DNA of 64,000 nt from Thiohalobacter thiocyanaticus (GCF_003932505.1 NZ_QZMU01000001.1:2294001-2358000); one strand, 5' to 3'; counted from the stretch's first letter, positions 48,076 to 57,573 are shown. Program-made: numbers and translations. Notes: generated from the letters alone by a model not told the origin.

Positions 48076-48711
48076 GACCGGCCAGCCGCGGGCCAGGCGG
48101 TGTGGCGCAGGGTGTCGTCCGGATCGACCGCACGGGTGGGTGACGCGCTCCAGCAGCGGCAGGTCATTGTGCGAATCACTGTAGAACCAGCTCTGACTCA
48201 GGTCGGTGTCGTGGGTGGCCAGCCATTGCTCCAGCCGCCTGACCTTGCCGTCCTGGAAGCAGGGGATGTCGTAGCTGTGCCCGGTATAGCGGCCGTCGAC
48301 CTGCTCCACCTCGGTGGCCAGCAGATGCTCCACGCCGAAACGCTCGGCGATGGGCGCGGTGATGAAGCGGTTGGTGGCGGTGATGATCACCAGGGTGTCG
48401 CCCTGGCTGCGGTGCCGCGCCAGCAGGTCGCGGGCGGCCGGCAGCATGATGGGTGCGATCAGCTCGCGGATGAAGGTCTCGCGCCACTGGTGCAGCCGCT
48501 CGGGCGGGTGTTCGGCCAGCGGTCTGAGGGAGAAGGCCAGGAAGGCCTGGATGTCCAGGTTGCCGGCCTGGTACTGCTGGTAGAAACGGTGATTCTCCTG
48601 TTCGTAATGATCGGCGTCGACGATGCCGTTCTCGACCAGAAACCGGCCCCAGAGATAGTCGCTGTCGCCGCCCAGCAGGGTGTTGTCGAGATCGAACAGG
48701 GCCAGTCCCAC
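48034..48711 (-). CDS. HAD-IB family phosphatase (SerB-like), C-terminus frameshifted
   Basis: Motif I is LALFDLDNTLLGGDSDYLWG, followed by a cap region, motif II in LVIITATNRF, and motif III in FYSDSHNDLPLLE. This is the HAD-IB pattern of small phosphomonoesterases near phosphoserine phosphatase. Past ERVTHP an indel near 48130 moves AVDPDDTLRHTA into another frame, and a second indel returns to GWPVIS. The exact stop is uncertain and may lie near 48080. The indel-rich segment ends here. Confidence 0.85.
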   Translation of the reverse strand: MGLALFDLDNTLLGGDSDYLWGRFLVENGIVDADHYEQENHRFYQQYQAGNLDIQAFLAFSLRPLAEHPPERLHQWRETFIRELIAPIMLPAARDLLARHRSQGDTLVIITATNRFITAPIAERFGVEHLLATEVEQVDGRYTGHSYDIPCFQDGKVRRLEQWLATHDTDLSQSWFYSDSHNDLPLLERVTHPCGRSGRHPAPHRLARGWPVISRAGVRVPPVSR

Positions 48712-48944
48712 CGGGAACTCCTTGTGTTGTCGGGATGGATGCAGGGTGTCCTGCCAGCGGGCATTCTACTGGATGCGGGCGGGAAACCGCATCCGCCGGG
48801 CGCGCCATCTCCAGGGCGGGGATATATAATAGCCAGTAATTACATACTCTTATGCCGGGCGCAGGCGCGGTGGGAGGCGGGTGATTTGCCGCCCGCCCGG
48901 GCTTTGTGTGAAAATACAAATGTCGGAAATTCTGCCTTGAAGGT

Positions 48945-49481
48945 ATGCAAGTGGTTGATCCGGATGGATATCGTCCCAATGTCGGCATCATCCTGAGTAA
49001 TCGGGAGGGTGAGCTGTTGTGGGCCCGCCGCCTGGGTCAGAACGCCTGGCAGTTCCCCCAGGGCGGGATCCGTACCGACGAGACCCCCGAGGAGGCCCTG
49101 TACCGCGAGCTGCACGAAGAGGTCGGCCTGTCGCCGCTGCATGTGGAGATCATCGGCGCGACCCGCGGCTGGCTGCGCTACCGGTTGCCCGACCGTTACA
49201 TCCGCCGACATTCGCGTCCCCTGTGCATCGGCCAGAAGCAGGTCTGGTTCCTGCTGCGACTGCTGGGCGAGGAGGGCGATGTGCGGCTCAACGCCACCGA
49301 CCATCCCGAGTTCGACGACTGGCGCTGGGTCGATTACTGGCGGCCGCTGCACGAGGTGGTGCCGTTCAAGCGCGGGGTGTACAAGCGCGCCCTGCGCGAA
49401 CTGGCGCCGCTGTTGTTCCCCGGCGGTGCACCGCCCGCGCCGCGCAACCGGCATCGTCTCGGTTCCCAGTCCCGGCGTTGA
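48945..49481 (+). CDS. rppH: RNA pyrophosphohydrolase
   Basis: 178 residues. The opening [13 protein letters not shown] is diagnostic of RppH. A perfect Nudix box runs from G40 to L62 (E46, then REL-EE-GL at 54-62). The enzyme removes pyrophosphate from the 5' triphosphate end of mRNA, starting decay. It stands directly before ptsP, the usual gammaproteobacterial order. Confidence 0.95.
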   Translation: MQVVDPDGYRPNVGIILSNREGELLWARRLGQNAWQFPQGGIRTDETPEEALYRELHEEVGLSPLHVEIIGATRGWLRYRLPDRYIRRHSRPLCIGQKQVWFLLRLLGEEGDVRLNATDHPEFDDWRWVDYWRPLHEVVPFKRGVYKRALRELAPLLFPGGAPPAPRNRHRLGSQSRR

Positions 49482-49569
49482 AGCGCAATCCCCGTGTGCC
49501 GCAGGGCCGTTAGCGCAATGACACGGTTCTGGGCATAATCCCCGTACCATTCTGATGAAGGCCTGAGGC

Positions 49570-51852
49570 ATGCCGCCAGCCGATATGTTCGACAGCCTGC
49601 GCCGGATCATCCAGGCGGTGAATGCGGCGCCGGATCTGAATACCGCACTCAATATCATTGTCCAGCGGGTCAAGCAGACCATCGGGGCCGACGTGGCCTC
49701 GGTGTATTTCCGCGATGCCGACGGCCAGCTGGTGCTGATGGCCACCGACGGCCTCAACCCGGCCGCCGTGGGCATGGTCCGGCTCGATGACGGCGAAGGC
49801 CTGGTCGGGCTGGTGGTGGAGCGCGCCGAGCCGGTCAATCTGGAGGACGGCCCGGCCCATCCGCGCTACCGCTATGTCACCGAGACCGAGGAGGAGCCCT
49901 TCCACGGCTTTCTCGGCGTGCCCATCATCCAGCACCGCCGGGTGCTGGGCGTACTGGTGGTGCGGCAGCGGGCGGTGCGTCGCTTTGCCGAGACCGAGGA
50001 GACCTTCCTGGTCACCCTGGCCGCCCAGCTGGCCGGTGCCATTTCGCACGCCGACGCCTCCGGCGGGGTGACCCGGCTGCTGCAGGAGGTCGGTGGTACG
50101 GCCTTTACCCTCAAGGGCCTGTCGGGTTCGCCGGGACTGGCGCTGGGCCATGCCCTGGTGGTCTATCCGCCGGCCAACCTGGAGGCCATTCCGGATCATG
50201 CCATTCCACCGGAGGCGGTGGCGGTGGAGCAGGATCGCTTCCGCCAGGCGCTGAGCGATGTGGAAGCCGACATCCGGGACCTGTCCCGGCGCATGAGTGC
50301 CTCGCTGCCGGCCGAGGACCTGGCGCTGTTCGACGCCCTGCTGCTGATGCTTTCCAGCGATACCCTGGTCGGGCCCACCCTGCGCCGCATCGGTGAGGGG
50401 AACTGGGCCCCGGGCGCCCTGCGCGAGACCATCCGCGACCATGTGAAGATCTTCGATGCCATGGAGGACGCCTACCTGCGCGAGCGGGGCGAGGACGTGC
50501 GCGATCTGGGCCGGCGCATCCTGATGCGGCTGCAGTCGGACCAGCCCAGCGTGCGGGTCGTCAATGAACCGACCATCCTGGTCGGGGAGGAGGTCACCGC
50601 CTCGCATCTCGCGGAGGTGCCGACGCAGTACCTGGCCGGCATCGTTTCGGCCCGTGGCTCGAGTTCCTCGCACGTGGCCATCCTGGCGCACGCCCTGGGC
50701 ATCCCGGCGGTGATGGGCGTGGACCAGCTGCCGGTCAACCGGCTGGATGAACAGAGCCTGGTCATCGACGGCTACCGCGGTCAGGTCTATGTCAAACCCT
50801 CCGGCCACATGCTGGAGGAGTTCGAACGTCTGGTCGGGGAAGAGGCCGAGCTGACCGCCGGCCTGGAGGAACTGGCCGCGCTGCCGGCGCTCACGCTCGA
50901 TGGTGTGCACGTGCCGCTCTACGTCAACACCGGCCTGCTGTCGGACATCTCGCCCTCGCTGCGCAGCGGCGCCGACGGCGTGGGCCTGTACCGGACCGAG
51001 ATTCCCTTCCTGATCCGCGATGGCTTCCCCGGCGAGGAGGAGCAGGTGCAGATCTATCGCCAGGTGCTGGAGGGCTTCGCCCCGCGCCCGGTGACCCTGC
51101 GCACCCTGGATGTGGGCGGTGACAAGGCGCTGCCCTATTTCCCCATCCACGAGGACAATCCCTTCCTGGGTTGGCGCGGCATCCGGCTGATGCTCGACCA
51201 TCCGGAGATCTTCCTCACCCAGCTGCGGGCCGTGCTCCGGGCCAGCTGCGGCCTGAACAATCTGCGCCTGATGCTGCCCATGATCAGCGACGTGGGCGAG
51301 GTCGATGAGGCGCTGGAACTGATCCGCCGGGCCCACACCGAGCTGGCCGAGGAGGGAATCGCGGTCGACCTGCCGCAGGTCGGAGTGATGATCGAGGTGC
51401 CCTCGGTGATCTACCAGATCCCGCAGCTGGCCAGGCGGGTGGACTTCTTCTCCGTCGGCACCAATGACCTGACCCAGTATCTGCTGGCGGTGGATCGCAA
51501 CAACGCCAAGGTGGCCGAACTCTACAACAGCCTGCACCCGGCGGTGCTGCAGGCCCTGGCCCAGATCGTGGACGAGGCCCACGGCAGCGGGCGCGAGGTC
51601 AGCGTGTGCGGCGAGATGGCCGGCGACCCCGCCGCCGCCCTGATCCTGCTGGGTCTGGGGGTGGACAGCCTGAGTATGAGTGTCGGCTCGATCGCGCGGG
51701 TCAAGGCCGTGATCCGGGCCTTCAGCCTGGGCCGGGCGCGGGAGCTTGCCGCGAACGCGCTGGGGATGGAGAAGGCTGTGGCGGTGCGCTCTCTGCTCAA
51801 TAATGCCCTGGAAGAAGCCGGACTGGGCGGCCTGGTGCGCGCCGGGAAATAA
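49570..51852 (+). CDS. ptsP: PTS-Ntr enzyme I (phosphoenolpyruvate-protein phosphotransferase)
   Basis: 760 residues. The N-terminal GAF domain (about 1-160, IGADVASVYFRDADGQLVLM) marks PtsP rather than the sugar enzyme PtsI. The phosphorylatable histidine H368 lies in ARGSSSSHVAILAHALG. The PEP-binding TIM barrel follows, with GADGVGLYRTEIPFL, TLDVGGDK and a C-terminal active region SVCGEMAGDP. It passes phosphate from PEP to NPr and EIIA-Ntr, linking nitrogen status with potassium and envelope regulation. Confidence 0.95.
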   Translation: MPPADMFDSLRRIIQAVNAAPDLNTALNIIVQRVKQTIGADVASVYFRDADGQLVLMATDGLNPAAVGMVRLDDGEGLVGLVVERAEPVNLEDGPAHPRYRYVTETEEEPFHGFLGVPIIQHRRVLGVLVVRQRAVRRFAETEETFLVTLAAQLAGAISHADASGGVTRLLQEVGGTAFTLKGLSGSPGLALGHALVVYPPANLEAIPDHAIPPEAVAVEQDRFRQALSDVEADIRDLSRRMSASLPAEDLALFDALLLMLSSDTLVGPTLRRIGEGNWAPGALRETIRDHVKIFDAMEDAYLRERGEDVRDLGRRILMRLQSDQPSVRVVNEPTILVGEEVTASHLAEVPTQYLAGIVSARGSSSSHVAILAHALGIPAVMGVDQLPVNRLDEQSLVIDGYRGQVYVKPSGHMLEEFERLVGEEAELTAGLEELAALPALTLDGVHVPLYVNTGLLSDISPSLRSGADGVGLYRTEIPFLIRDGFPGEEEQVQIYRQVLEGFAPRPVTLRTLDVGGDKALPYFPIHEDNPFLGWRGIRLMLDHPEIFLTQLRAVLRASCGLNNLRLMLPMISDVGEVDEALELIRRAHTELAEEGIAVDLPQVGVMIEVPSVIYQIPQLARRVDFFSVGTNDLTQYLLAVDRNNAKVAELYNSLHPAVLQALAQIVDEAHGSGREVSVCGEMAGDPAAALILLGLGVDSLSMSVGSIARVKAVIRAFSLGRARELAANALGMEKAVAVRSLLNNALEEAGLGGLVRAGK

Positions 51853-51920
51853 GTAATGTACTGATTATAAATGAATTGCATTTTCGGAAATGACAGCCAC
51901 AAGAAAAAGCAATAAAAGGA

Positions 51921-51935
51921 TTGCGAATCATTATC
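51921..51935. promoter_or_regulatory. Fur box upstream of bfd
   Basis: TTGCGAATCATTATC keeps the ATAATCATTATC half of the Fur consensus with few mismatches. It is in A/T-rich DNA about 55 bases before the bfd start, where a promoter is expected. Confidence 0.65.
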
Positions 51936-51989
51936 GTTTAGACTAGGATTTGGCTCATGAACTGAATCCGACCGGTGAGGGCCCGATCC

Positions 51990-52208
51990 ATGTACGTCTG
52001 CCTGTGCAAGAACATTACCTCCAGCCAGATCCGCAACGCCGTCGAGACCGGCCGCGCCGGTTGCCTGCGCAGCCTGGCCCGTGAACTGGGCGTGGCGACC
52101 CAGTGCGGCAAGTGCGCCCGCTGCGCCCGCGAGGTGGTCGACAGCTGTACCCGCGACACCGTCGCCGCTCCCACTGCTGTTGCCGCACAGGTCCAGCACG
52201 CGCTCTGA
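51990..52208 (+). CDS. bfd: Bacterioferritin-associated ferredoxin
   Basis: 72 residues from the ATG at 51990 (an upstream in-frame start at 51975 adds five residues). The [2Fe-2S] ligands C4, C6, C39 and C42 are in CLC and CGKC, exactly the Bfd pattern. Bfd reduces the bacterioferritin core so that stored iron can be released. It is preceded by a Fur box and followed by bfr. Confidence 0.93.
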   Translation: MYVCLCKNITSSQIRNAVETGRAGCLRSLARELGVATQCGKCARCAREVVDSCTRDTVAAPTAVAAQVQHAL

Positions 52209-52329
52209 CTCTGCTGCCGGGCCGGCTGTGCCAGCCATGAGTTCCCTCCCTCCCTGCCGGCAGGGTTGCATGCCGTGCCGTTTGCGACTATTCCTGTACC
52301 CGTCTTGAAAAAACCAGCAAGGACATCCC

Positions 52330-52794
52330 ATGAAAGGCGACGACCAGGTCATCAGCTATCTCAACAAGGCACTGAAGAACGAGCTGACTGCGATCAATCA
52401 GTACTTTCTGCATGCCCGCATGTACGAGAACTGGGGACTGAACAGGCTCAACGAACACGAGTACGGCGAGTCCATCGACGAGATGAAGCACGCCGATGCG
52501 CTGATCAAGCGGATTCTGTTCCTGGAGGGGCTGCCGAATCTGCAGGACCTGGGCAAGCTGCACATCGGTGAGAACGTGCGGGAGATGCTGGAGTGCGACC
52601 TCAGGCTCGAGCAGGAGGCCGTGCCGCTGCTGCGCGAGGCCATCGCCCATTGCGAGCAGACCAGCGACTATGTCAGCCGCGAGCTGTTCGAATCCATTCT
52701 CGAAAGCGAGGAGGAGCACATCGACTGGCTCGAGACTCAGCTGGAACTGATGGGGAAGGTGGGCGAGCAGAACTACCTGCAATCGATGATGTGA
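52330..52794 (+). CDS. bfr: Bacterioferritin
   Basis: 154 residues, very close to E. coli Bfr across its length. Ferroxidase ligands E18, E51 and H54 are visible, as is M52 (DEMKHAD), which binds the inter-subunit haem. It forms a 24-mer iron store in the cytoplasm. AAGGA lies upstream of the ATG. Confidence 0.95.
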   Translation: MKGDDQVISYLNKALKNELTAINQYFLHARMYENWGLNRLNEHEYGESIDEMKHADALIKRILFLEGLPNLQDLGKLHIGENVREMLECDLRLEQEAVPLLREAIAHCEQTSDYVSRELFESILESEEEHIDWLETQLELMGKVGEQNYLQSMM

Positions 52795-52882
52795 GACACA
52801 GGCCGGGTCCAGCCGGGCAACAGTTTTATGGCGGCGCCATGTCCGTGCTTCCCATCTATTGCGGGACGCGCTTTGCTTTCAC

Positions 52883-53644
52883 CTAACGCCGACGCCTGAG
52901 CCAGATCAGGCTGCCGCTCAGCGCCAGGGCGATGAGCAGGACCGCCGCAATATCCATGACCAGATAACCGTGCCGGCCCAGGATGCGGCCGCTGTGCAGG
53001 TCCAGCAGCACCCGCTCTACCGGCAGCACTTCGCCGCGATAGTGCTCGACCAGTTCCTCGTACAGCTTGTCGGGCAGGGTGTCGGCCTGCGTCCATGTCA
53101 CCGTGTCGGGATCGCCTTCCCAGTGCCGCCAGCGGATGAAATCCGCATCCGGCTGGTAATAGGCATGACCGCCTTCCACCACCAGGGCGCCGTCGCTGTC
53201 CAGCCCGAGCCGGCGCATCCCTGACGGCACACCCTCGGAGCCGCCCAGGCGTTCCACCAGTTCCCCGTCGCCCATGAGCAGCAGAATCTCGCGGTCCACC
53301 GCGACCACGACCAGGTCACCGACGCGCAGCGCGCCGATCAGACCTTCGTGCTCCCCTTCGAGTTCATGCAGATTGTGATACAGGTGCCGGCCGAACAGGG
53401 TGATGTGATCCCCCTCCAACGCGTAACTGGTATAGCGCTCGGGCGCTTCGATACCGTACCAGTCAAGCACCCAGTCGTTGTGTACGTGGCGGCTGTCGAA
53501 GGCAAAGCGTTCGGTGTGGTTGAGCAGCAGGCCGGTCACGGCCAGGATCAGCACGAACAGGGCTGCCGTCAGGCCGATATAACGATGCCAGACATAGAGC
53601 GATTTGAGCTTGAGACGCTGGTGCCGGCGATGCTGACGGGACAT
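52883..53644 (-). CDS. PepSY-associated TM helix protein
   Basis: 253 residues from the ATG at 53644, nine bases after the stop of the gene before it. A basic start and WHRYIGLTAALFVLILAVTG form the first PepSY_TM helix. A large periplasmic part follows, and a second helix near the end (VMDIAAVLLIALALSGSLIW) is preceded by LLDLHSGRILGRHG. Such proteins often work as membrane reductases next to metal uptake systems. It is the third gene of the porin / FMN-binding / PepSY unit. Confidence 0.85.
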   Translation of the reverse strand: MSRQHRRHQRLKLKSLYVWHRYIGLTAALFVLILAVTGLLLNHTERFAFDSRHVHNDWVLDWYGIEAPERYTSYALEGDHITLFGRHLYHNLHELEGEHEGLIGALRVGDLVVVAVDREILLLMGDGELVERLGGSEGVPSGMRRLGLDSDGALVVEGGHAYYQPDADFIRWRHWEGDPDTVTWTQADTLPDKLYEELVEHYRGEVLPVERVLLDLHSGRILGRHGYLVMDIAAVLLIALALSGSLIWLRRRR

Positions 53645-53652
53645 GGTGCTGA

Positions 53653-54189
53653 TCAGTCCTGTGTGTCGTCCCGGATCCATTGATCCAGGTACAGGGCCAG
53701 ACGGGCGAGTTTGGTCACGGCGCGTACGGACAGGGTGGCGCCGGAGATGTTGTCGATGTGCCGGTCCAGTTTGTGGCCCTCGTTCAGCCGGGCCTGGTCG
53801 AACTGGTCGGTGAAGAATTCGTGCCGGACTTCCCAGCCGCGGCTTTCGCGGAAGATCAGGACCCGCAGGGCCTCGATCCGCCCGGCGTTGACCAGGATGC
53901 CGGTGGTGATGGGCAGGTCCTTGCCGATTTCATCCAGGATCCAGGCGCTGCGCCCGTCCTTGTGCCAGTAGCGGATGCGCAGGCTGGGATAGCGGTGACC
54001 GAGGATGTCCTTCACGGTTTCGCGTACCTCTCCGCGCAGCCAGACCACGTCGGGTTCGGGCACGCCGTCCGGGAACTGCTGCTCCAGGAAGGCCTCCGGC
54101 GTCTGGTATACCGTCTCGCCGCCGGCGGGCAGCAGTGTCGGCCAGGACAGGAACAGCAGGGTCAGTAATGGCAGTAGTGATCTCGGCAT
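53653..54189 (-). CDS. Exported FMN-binding domain protein
   Basis: 178 residues with a signal peptide (LLTLLFLSWPTLLPAGG). The C-terminal SGATLSVRAVTKLARLAL is the SGAT-type motif to which FMN is attached covalently through threonine in RnfG/NqrC/NosR-like domains. It would carry electrons in the periplasm, probably received through the adjacent PepSY membrane protein. Confidence 0.85.
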   Translation of the reverse strand: MPRSLLPLLTLLFLSWPTLLPAGGETVYQTPEAFLEQQFPDGVPEPDVVWLRGEVRETVKDILGHRYPSLRIRYWHKDGRSAWILDEIGKDLPITTGILVNAGRIEALRVLIFRESRGWEVRHEFFTDQFDQARLNEGHKLDRHIDNISGATLSVRAVTKLARLALYLDQWIRDDTQD

Positions 54190-54271
54190 AGGTTATTACT
54201 GTCACTGAAAAAAAGCGGGGCACACTGTGCCCCGTAGACATTTCTGGATAAGAGAGAATACCGTCCGGGCC

Positions 54272-55477
54272 TCAGAATTGGTATCCCACCCCCAGGTTGA
54301 AGCCGTCCTGGTCCTGACCGTTGTCGTTGTCCTGCATCTGGTAGTCGGCCTTGAGCACAACGTCGGGATGCGGCCAGAAGTTCACGCCCACATCGACCTG
54401 GGTCATTTCGCTCTGGCTGCTGTTCCCGGCCCGGTTGTCCCATTCATTGTAGCGGGCGAACAGACCCCATTTTTCATTCAACCTGAAGGAAGGCTCGATG
54501 TACCAGCCGAACTGTTCATCCGCGCCGACTGTTTCCGGTCCGCTGCCGTCCAGGTCCCAGCGGGCGTAGAGGGCGCGCAGACCGAAGGGACCCTTGCTGT
54601 AGATGCCGTGGGCCTCGAACAGGTTGGCACTGCCGGCGTTGGCCACGCTGCCCTGGGTGATGTCGGTCTGGTGCTGGAGGGTGGTGGCCAGTTCCAGGCC
54701 CGGCATGCCGGTGTACTTCAGCCGGCCGGTGTAGGCCAGGTCGCTGGCATCGGCCTCGGCGGATTTCTGCCGGCCGCCGCGTACGGCGAAGCTGGTGGCG
54801 TCGGTGATCCTCAGGCCCTCGTGCACGCCCAGATCATAGCTGAAGCCCTGGCCCAGTTCGCCGGACAGGCCGGCACCGGCGGCCCACCAGGTGGTGGGAA
54901 TGATGTTCTTTTCGATCGGATTGCGCTCCACCCCGTAGAAGGTGTTGGGCTCGTGGGTCTCGTTCAGGATGCCCACCGGCAGCAGGAACACGCCGGCCTT
55001 GGCCCGGTGGTAATCGTTCAGATCCATCTCCACGTAGGCCTGCTCCAGCTCGACCTCGCCGGGCTGGCCCTCACCGGCCAGGGCGTGCTCTATCTCCAGT
55101 TCGGTGAACAGACGGATGTTGTCGCTGAACTGGTGGTTCACGAACAGGACGAAACGGTGGAAATCCAGTTCGTCCTTGTCGGAGGCGCCGCCGCTGCCAT
55201 CCAGGTTGTTGTAGTGCAGTTCGCCATAGCCGCCGATCTGGGTGGTTTCCGCCCAGGTGGCGCCACCGCCGGTGCCGCCGCCGGATTCCACCGCCTCGAC
55301 CGCGGCATCGGCCTTCATGTCGGTGTCCTCGACCCGGGCCTTCAGTTCCTGGATCTGTTTCTGCTGCTGCTGGATGATGCGCCACATCTCCTCGGCGCTG
55401 GGCATATCCTGGGCCAGGGCGGTCTGGCCGCCGGCGAGGAGGGCGCCGATGGACAGGGCAAGAGTGGATCGTTTCAT
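54272..55477 (-). CDS. Phosphate-selective-type (OprP/O-like) porin
   Basis: 401 residues with a signal peptide ending QTALAQ. A short coiled-coil follows (EEMWRIIQQQQKQIQELKAR), then a beta-barrel start (TQIGGYGELHYNNL) and a C-terminal aromatic residue (LGVGYQF) typical of outer-membrane barrels. FYGVERNPIEKNIIPTTWW is a pattern seen in putative porins next to iron and redox genes. It is the first gene of a three-gene unit behind a Fur-like box, so iron-related transport is a better guess than phosphate. Confidence 0.82.
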   Translation of the reverse strand: MKRSTLALSIGALLAGGQTALAQDMPSAEEMWRIIQQQQKQIQELKARVEDTDMKADAAVEAVESGGGTGGGATWAETTQIGGYGELHYNNLDGSGGASDKDELDFHRFVLFVNHQFSDNIRLFTELEIEHALAGEGQPGEVELEQAYVEMDLNDYHRAKAGVFLLPVGILNETHEPNTFYGVERNPIEKNIIPTTWWAAGAGLSGELGQGFSYDLGVHEGLRITDATSFAVRGGRQKSAEADASDLAYTGRLKYTGMPGLELATTLQHQTDITQGSVANAGSANLFEAHGIYSKGPFGLRALYARWDLDGSGPETVGADEQFGWYIEPSFRLNEKWGLFARYNEWDNRAGNSSQSEMTQVDVGVNFWPHPDVVLKADYQMQDNDNGQDQDGFNLGVGYQF

Positions 55478-55562
55478 GACGTATTAACTCCCTGATTTTT
55501 CCGATGTGTTGGTGGCTGATGAGATTCAGATACGGATTCTATAACTAAACAAAAACTAAATG

Positions 55563-55577
55563 CAAATCGTTATTATT
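55563..55577. promoter_or_regulatory. Fur-like box upstream of the porin operon
   Basis: TGCAAATCGTTATTA matches 11 of 14 fixed positions of the 7-1-7 Fur consensus TGATAAT-N-ATTATCA, with further A/T-rich ATTCATAATAAGG following. It is about 90 bases before the porin start. Confidence 0.55.
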
Positions 55578-55685
55578 CATAATAAGGAATGACCGGCGCG
55601 GGCTCATGGATGTTGCTGAAAAACCGAGTGATTTTGAGGGGGGTGCGGCGCCGGCGTCAGAGCCGGCACCGGGAGCCGGCCAATC

Positions 55686-56114
55686 TCAGAAGGGGCGGAC
55701 GACGGCCAGCAGGATTACGGCGATCAGGATCAGGGCGGGAACCTCGTTGAACCAGCGGTAATAGACGTGGGAGTGGGGATTGCGGTCTTTACGGAAGGCG
55801 CGGACCTTCTGCCAGCACAGAAAGTGGTACCAGATCAGCCCGGCGACCAGCACCAGCTTGATCGGCAGCCACAGGCTGGCGGTGAGGGTGGGCAGATGAT
55901 AGGCGAACAGCAGCCAGAACCCGAACACGGCCGTGACCACCGCGCCGAGGGTCATGATGGCGAACAGCTTGCGTTCCATTACCTTGAAGCGTTCATTGCC
56001 CGCGGTGTCTTCCGCCGGCAGATCGGCGTGATACACGAACAGCCGCGGCAGATAGAACAGCCCGGCGAACCAGGTGACCATGAAGATGACGTGGAAGGCC
56101 TTGATCCAGAGCAT
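55686..56114 (-). CDS. hemJ: Protoporphyrinogen oxidase HemJ
   Basis: 142 residues with four TM helices. MLWIKAFHVIFMVTWFAGLF carries the conserved N-terminal histidine (H8). FYLPRLFVYHAD and WLPIKLVLVAGLIWYHF match the UPF0093/HemJ family. It oxidises protoporphyrinogen IX late in haem synthesis, in the inner membrane. Its place near bacterioferritin and iron genes is suggestive but not an operon. Confidence 0.9.
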   Translation of the reverse strand: MLWIKAFHVIFMVTWFAGLFYLPRLFVYHADLPAEDTAGNERFKVMERKLFAIMTLGAVVTAVFGFWLLFAYHLPTLTASLWLPIKLVLVAGLIWYHFLCWQKVRAFRKDRNPHSHVYYRWFNEVPALILIAVILLAVVRPF

Positions 56115-56215
56115 TACGGTTAACCGTTTAGAGGAAGTGAGGAGTGAGGAGGAAAGACTGCTTCTACCCGCGCCCCTGTCCGCTTGTTGATAAACCTCTG
56201 ATTATCACCCATTCC

Positions 56216-56391
56216 GTCATTCCCGCGAAAGCGGGAATCCAGGTGTTTCGGAGGCATGGATGCCCGCCTCCGCGGGCATGACGAATAAATTCAGGCTGCA
56301 TACCGGGATAAGCACAGCGTTCCCGGCAACTGCCGGGCACGGCCGCCGGTGCCGGCAACGGGCCTTGCGGCCCTTATTCCGGCCTACGGGT
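56216..56391. repeat. Cluster of REP-like palindromes
   Basis: The first copy is GTCATTCCCGCGAAAGCGGG...CCGCGGGCATGAC (56216-56282). A second type (56302-56391) reads CCGGGATAAGCACAGCGTT ... GGCCCTTATTCCGGCCTACG and recurs at 63151-63234. No gene lies here. Confidence 0.75.
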
Positions 56392-56399
56392 TTTATGCA

Positions 56400-56902
56400 T
56401 CACGTCCCCAGCATCCCCTCGATCTGTGTCCGCACCTTCGCCATGTCCATCTCGCCCAGCTTGTGGCGCACGATGCGCCCCTGCGGTGTATCAGGAAGGA
56501 GGTCGGGGTGACATTGACGTTGCCGAAGGCGCGCGCCGCCTCACCTTCGATGTCCAGGGCGATCCTGTAGGGCAGGTTGCGCGCCTCGCGCATGGCGACC
56601 ACGTGGTTGGGCGGGTCATAGGCCATGGCGATGGCCAGGATGGTCAGTCCGTCCGGGCCATAATCCTCGTGCAGTTCGATCAGGTGCGGGATCTCCTTGA
56701 CGCAGCCGGGACAGTCGGTGGCCCAGAAGGTCACCAGTACCGGCTGGCCGCGCAGCCCGGCCAGCGACAGCTGCTCGCCGTCCAGCGTGGTCACGCTCAG
56801 GGCCGGCGCCGGCTTCTGGCCGCCGGGGGCCAGCCAGATGAAGGCCAGCAGGCCGATCAGACCGATGACCGCTATGCCGATGAGAATGTCCTTGGTTTTC
56901 AT
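56400..56902 (-). CDS. TlpA-like thioredoxin, membrane anchored (frameshifted near the end)
   Basis: Starts at 56902 (MKTKDILIG). One TM anchor is followed by the TlpA fold: [29 protein letters not shown] (CxxC), and NVTPTSFLI with the cis-proline. A one-base change near 56490 restores PQGRIVRHKLGEMDM and a stop at 56400. About 167 residues. It acts as a periplasmic thiol-disulfide oxidoreductase. It overlaps the DUF4126 gene by four bases, so the two are translationally coupled. Confidence 0.85.
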
Positions 56903-57573
56903 GGGTCGTGTTTGTCCTCCTGCCGTAGCAGTCCGGGTGGGTCCAGGGGTTGCGGTGGCGGCGCCTGCTCCGCCCTGCGTCCGGTGAGCAGGTTGGCGAA
57001 AAATCTCAGCACCCGGCGGATGCCACGCCACAGTTTCGGCAGCAACCAGATCATGGCCAGGATAAAGACAAGCAACAGGGCCAGAAAGATCCAGGGATGA
57101 TTCAGCGCTGTCCACAGACCGGCGATAACGAGCACATCCTCGCCGATGGAGGCGGCCCAGTTGCTGAAGGGCTCGGGCGAGGTGTTGATCAGCACCCGCG
57201 AGCCGGCCTTGGTGGCGTGGCTGCCGGCCGCCAGGGTGCCGCCGAGGAGGCCGGCGGCGATCTGCGCGGCCTGGCTGACATCGCCCACCGCCCCGGCGGC
57301 CAGGATGGCGCCGGCCGGGATGCGGATGAAGGTATGGATGCAGTCCCAGCCGGTGTCCACCCCCGGGGTCTTGTCGGCGAAGAACTCCACACAGTACATG
57401 AAGCCGGCCGCGGCCAGCACCAGCGGATCGGCCAGCACCTGCAGGTCCGGCGGCAGGTCCATGTGCCCGGTCATGCCCATGTAGCCGAGCATGAAGATGG
57501 CGGCATACAGGTTGATGCCGCTGGCCCAGGCCACGCCCATGGTGAGCGCAATGGTTTGTACGATGGGGTCCAT
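56899..57573 (-). CDS. DUF4126 membrane protein
   Basis: 224 residues with several TM helices. ALTMGVAWASGINLYAAIFM at the start and AAGLLGGTLAAGSHATKAGS in the middle are family hallmarks; EFFADKTPGVDTGWDCIHTF is also typical. The tail is basic and Pro-rich. Function unknown. It is directly upstream of a thioredoxin with a four-base overlap. Confidence 0.86.
   Translation of the reverse strand: MDPIVQTIALTMGVAWASGINLYAAIFMLGYMGMTGHMDLPPDLQVLADPLVLAAAGFMYCVEFFADKTPGVDTGWDCIHTFIRIPAGAILAAGAVGDVSQAAQIAAGLLGGTLAAGSHATKAGSRVLINTSPEPFSNWAASIGEDVLVIAGLWTALNHPWIFLALLLVFILAMIWLLPKLWRGIRRVLRFFANLLTGRRAEQAPPPQPLDPPGLLRQEDKHDP

Noticed and set aside
49510-51582. 690-residue minus-strand frame opposite ptsP
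   Set aside because: PtsP motifs are complete on the plus strand; the antisense frame has no recognisable domain.
54227-55495. 422-residue plus-strand frame opposite the porin
   Set aside because: The minus strand encodes a barrel with signal peptide. The antisense product is Val/Gly-rich with no motif.
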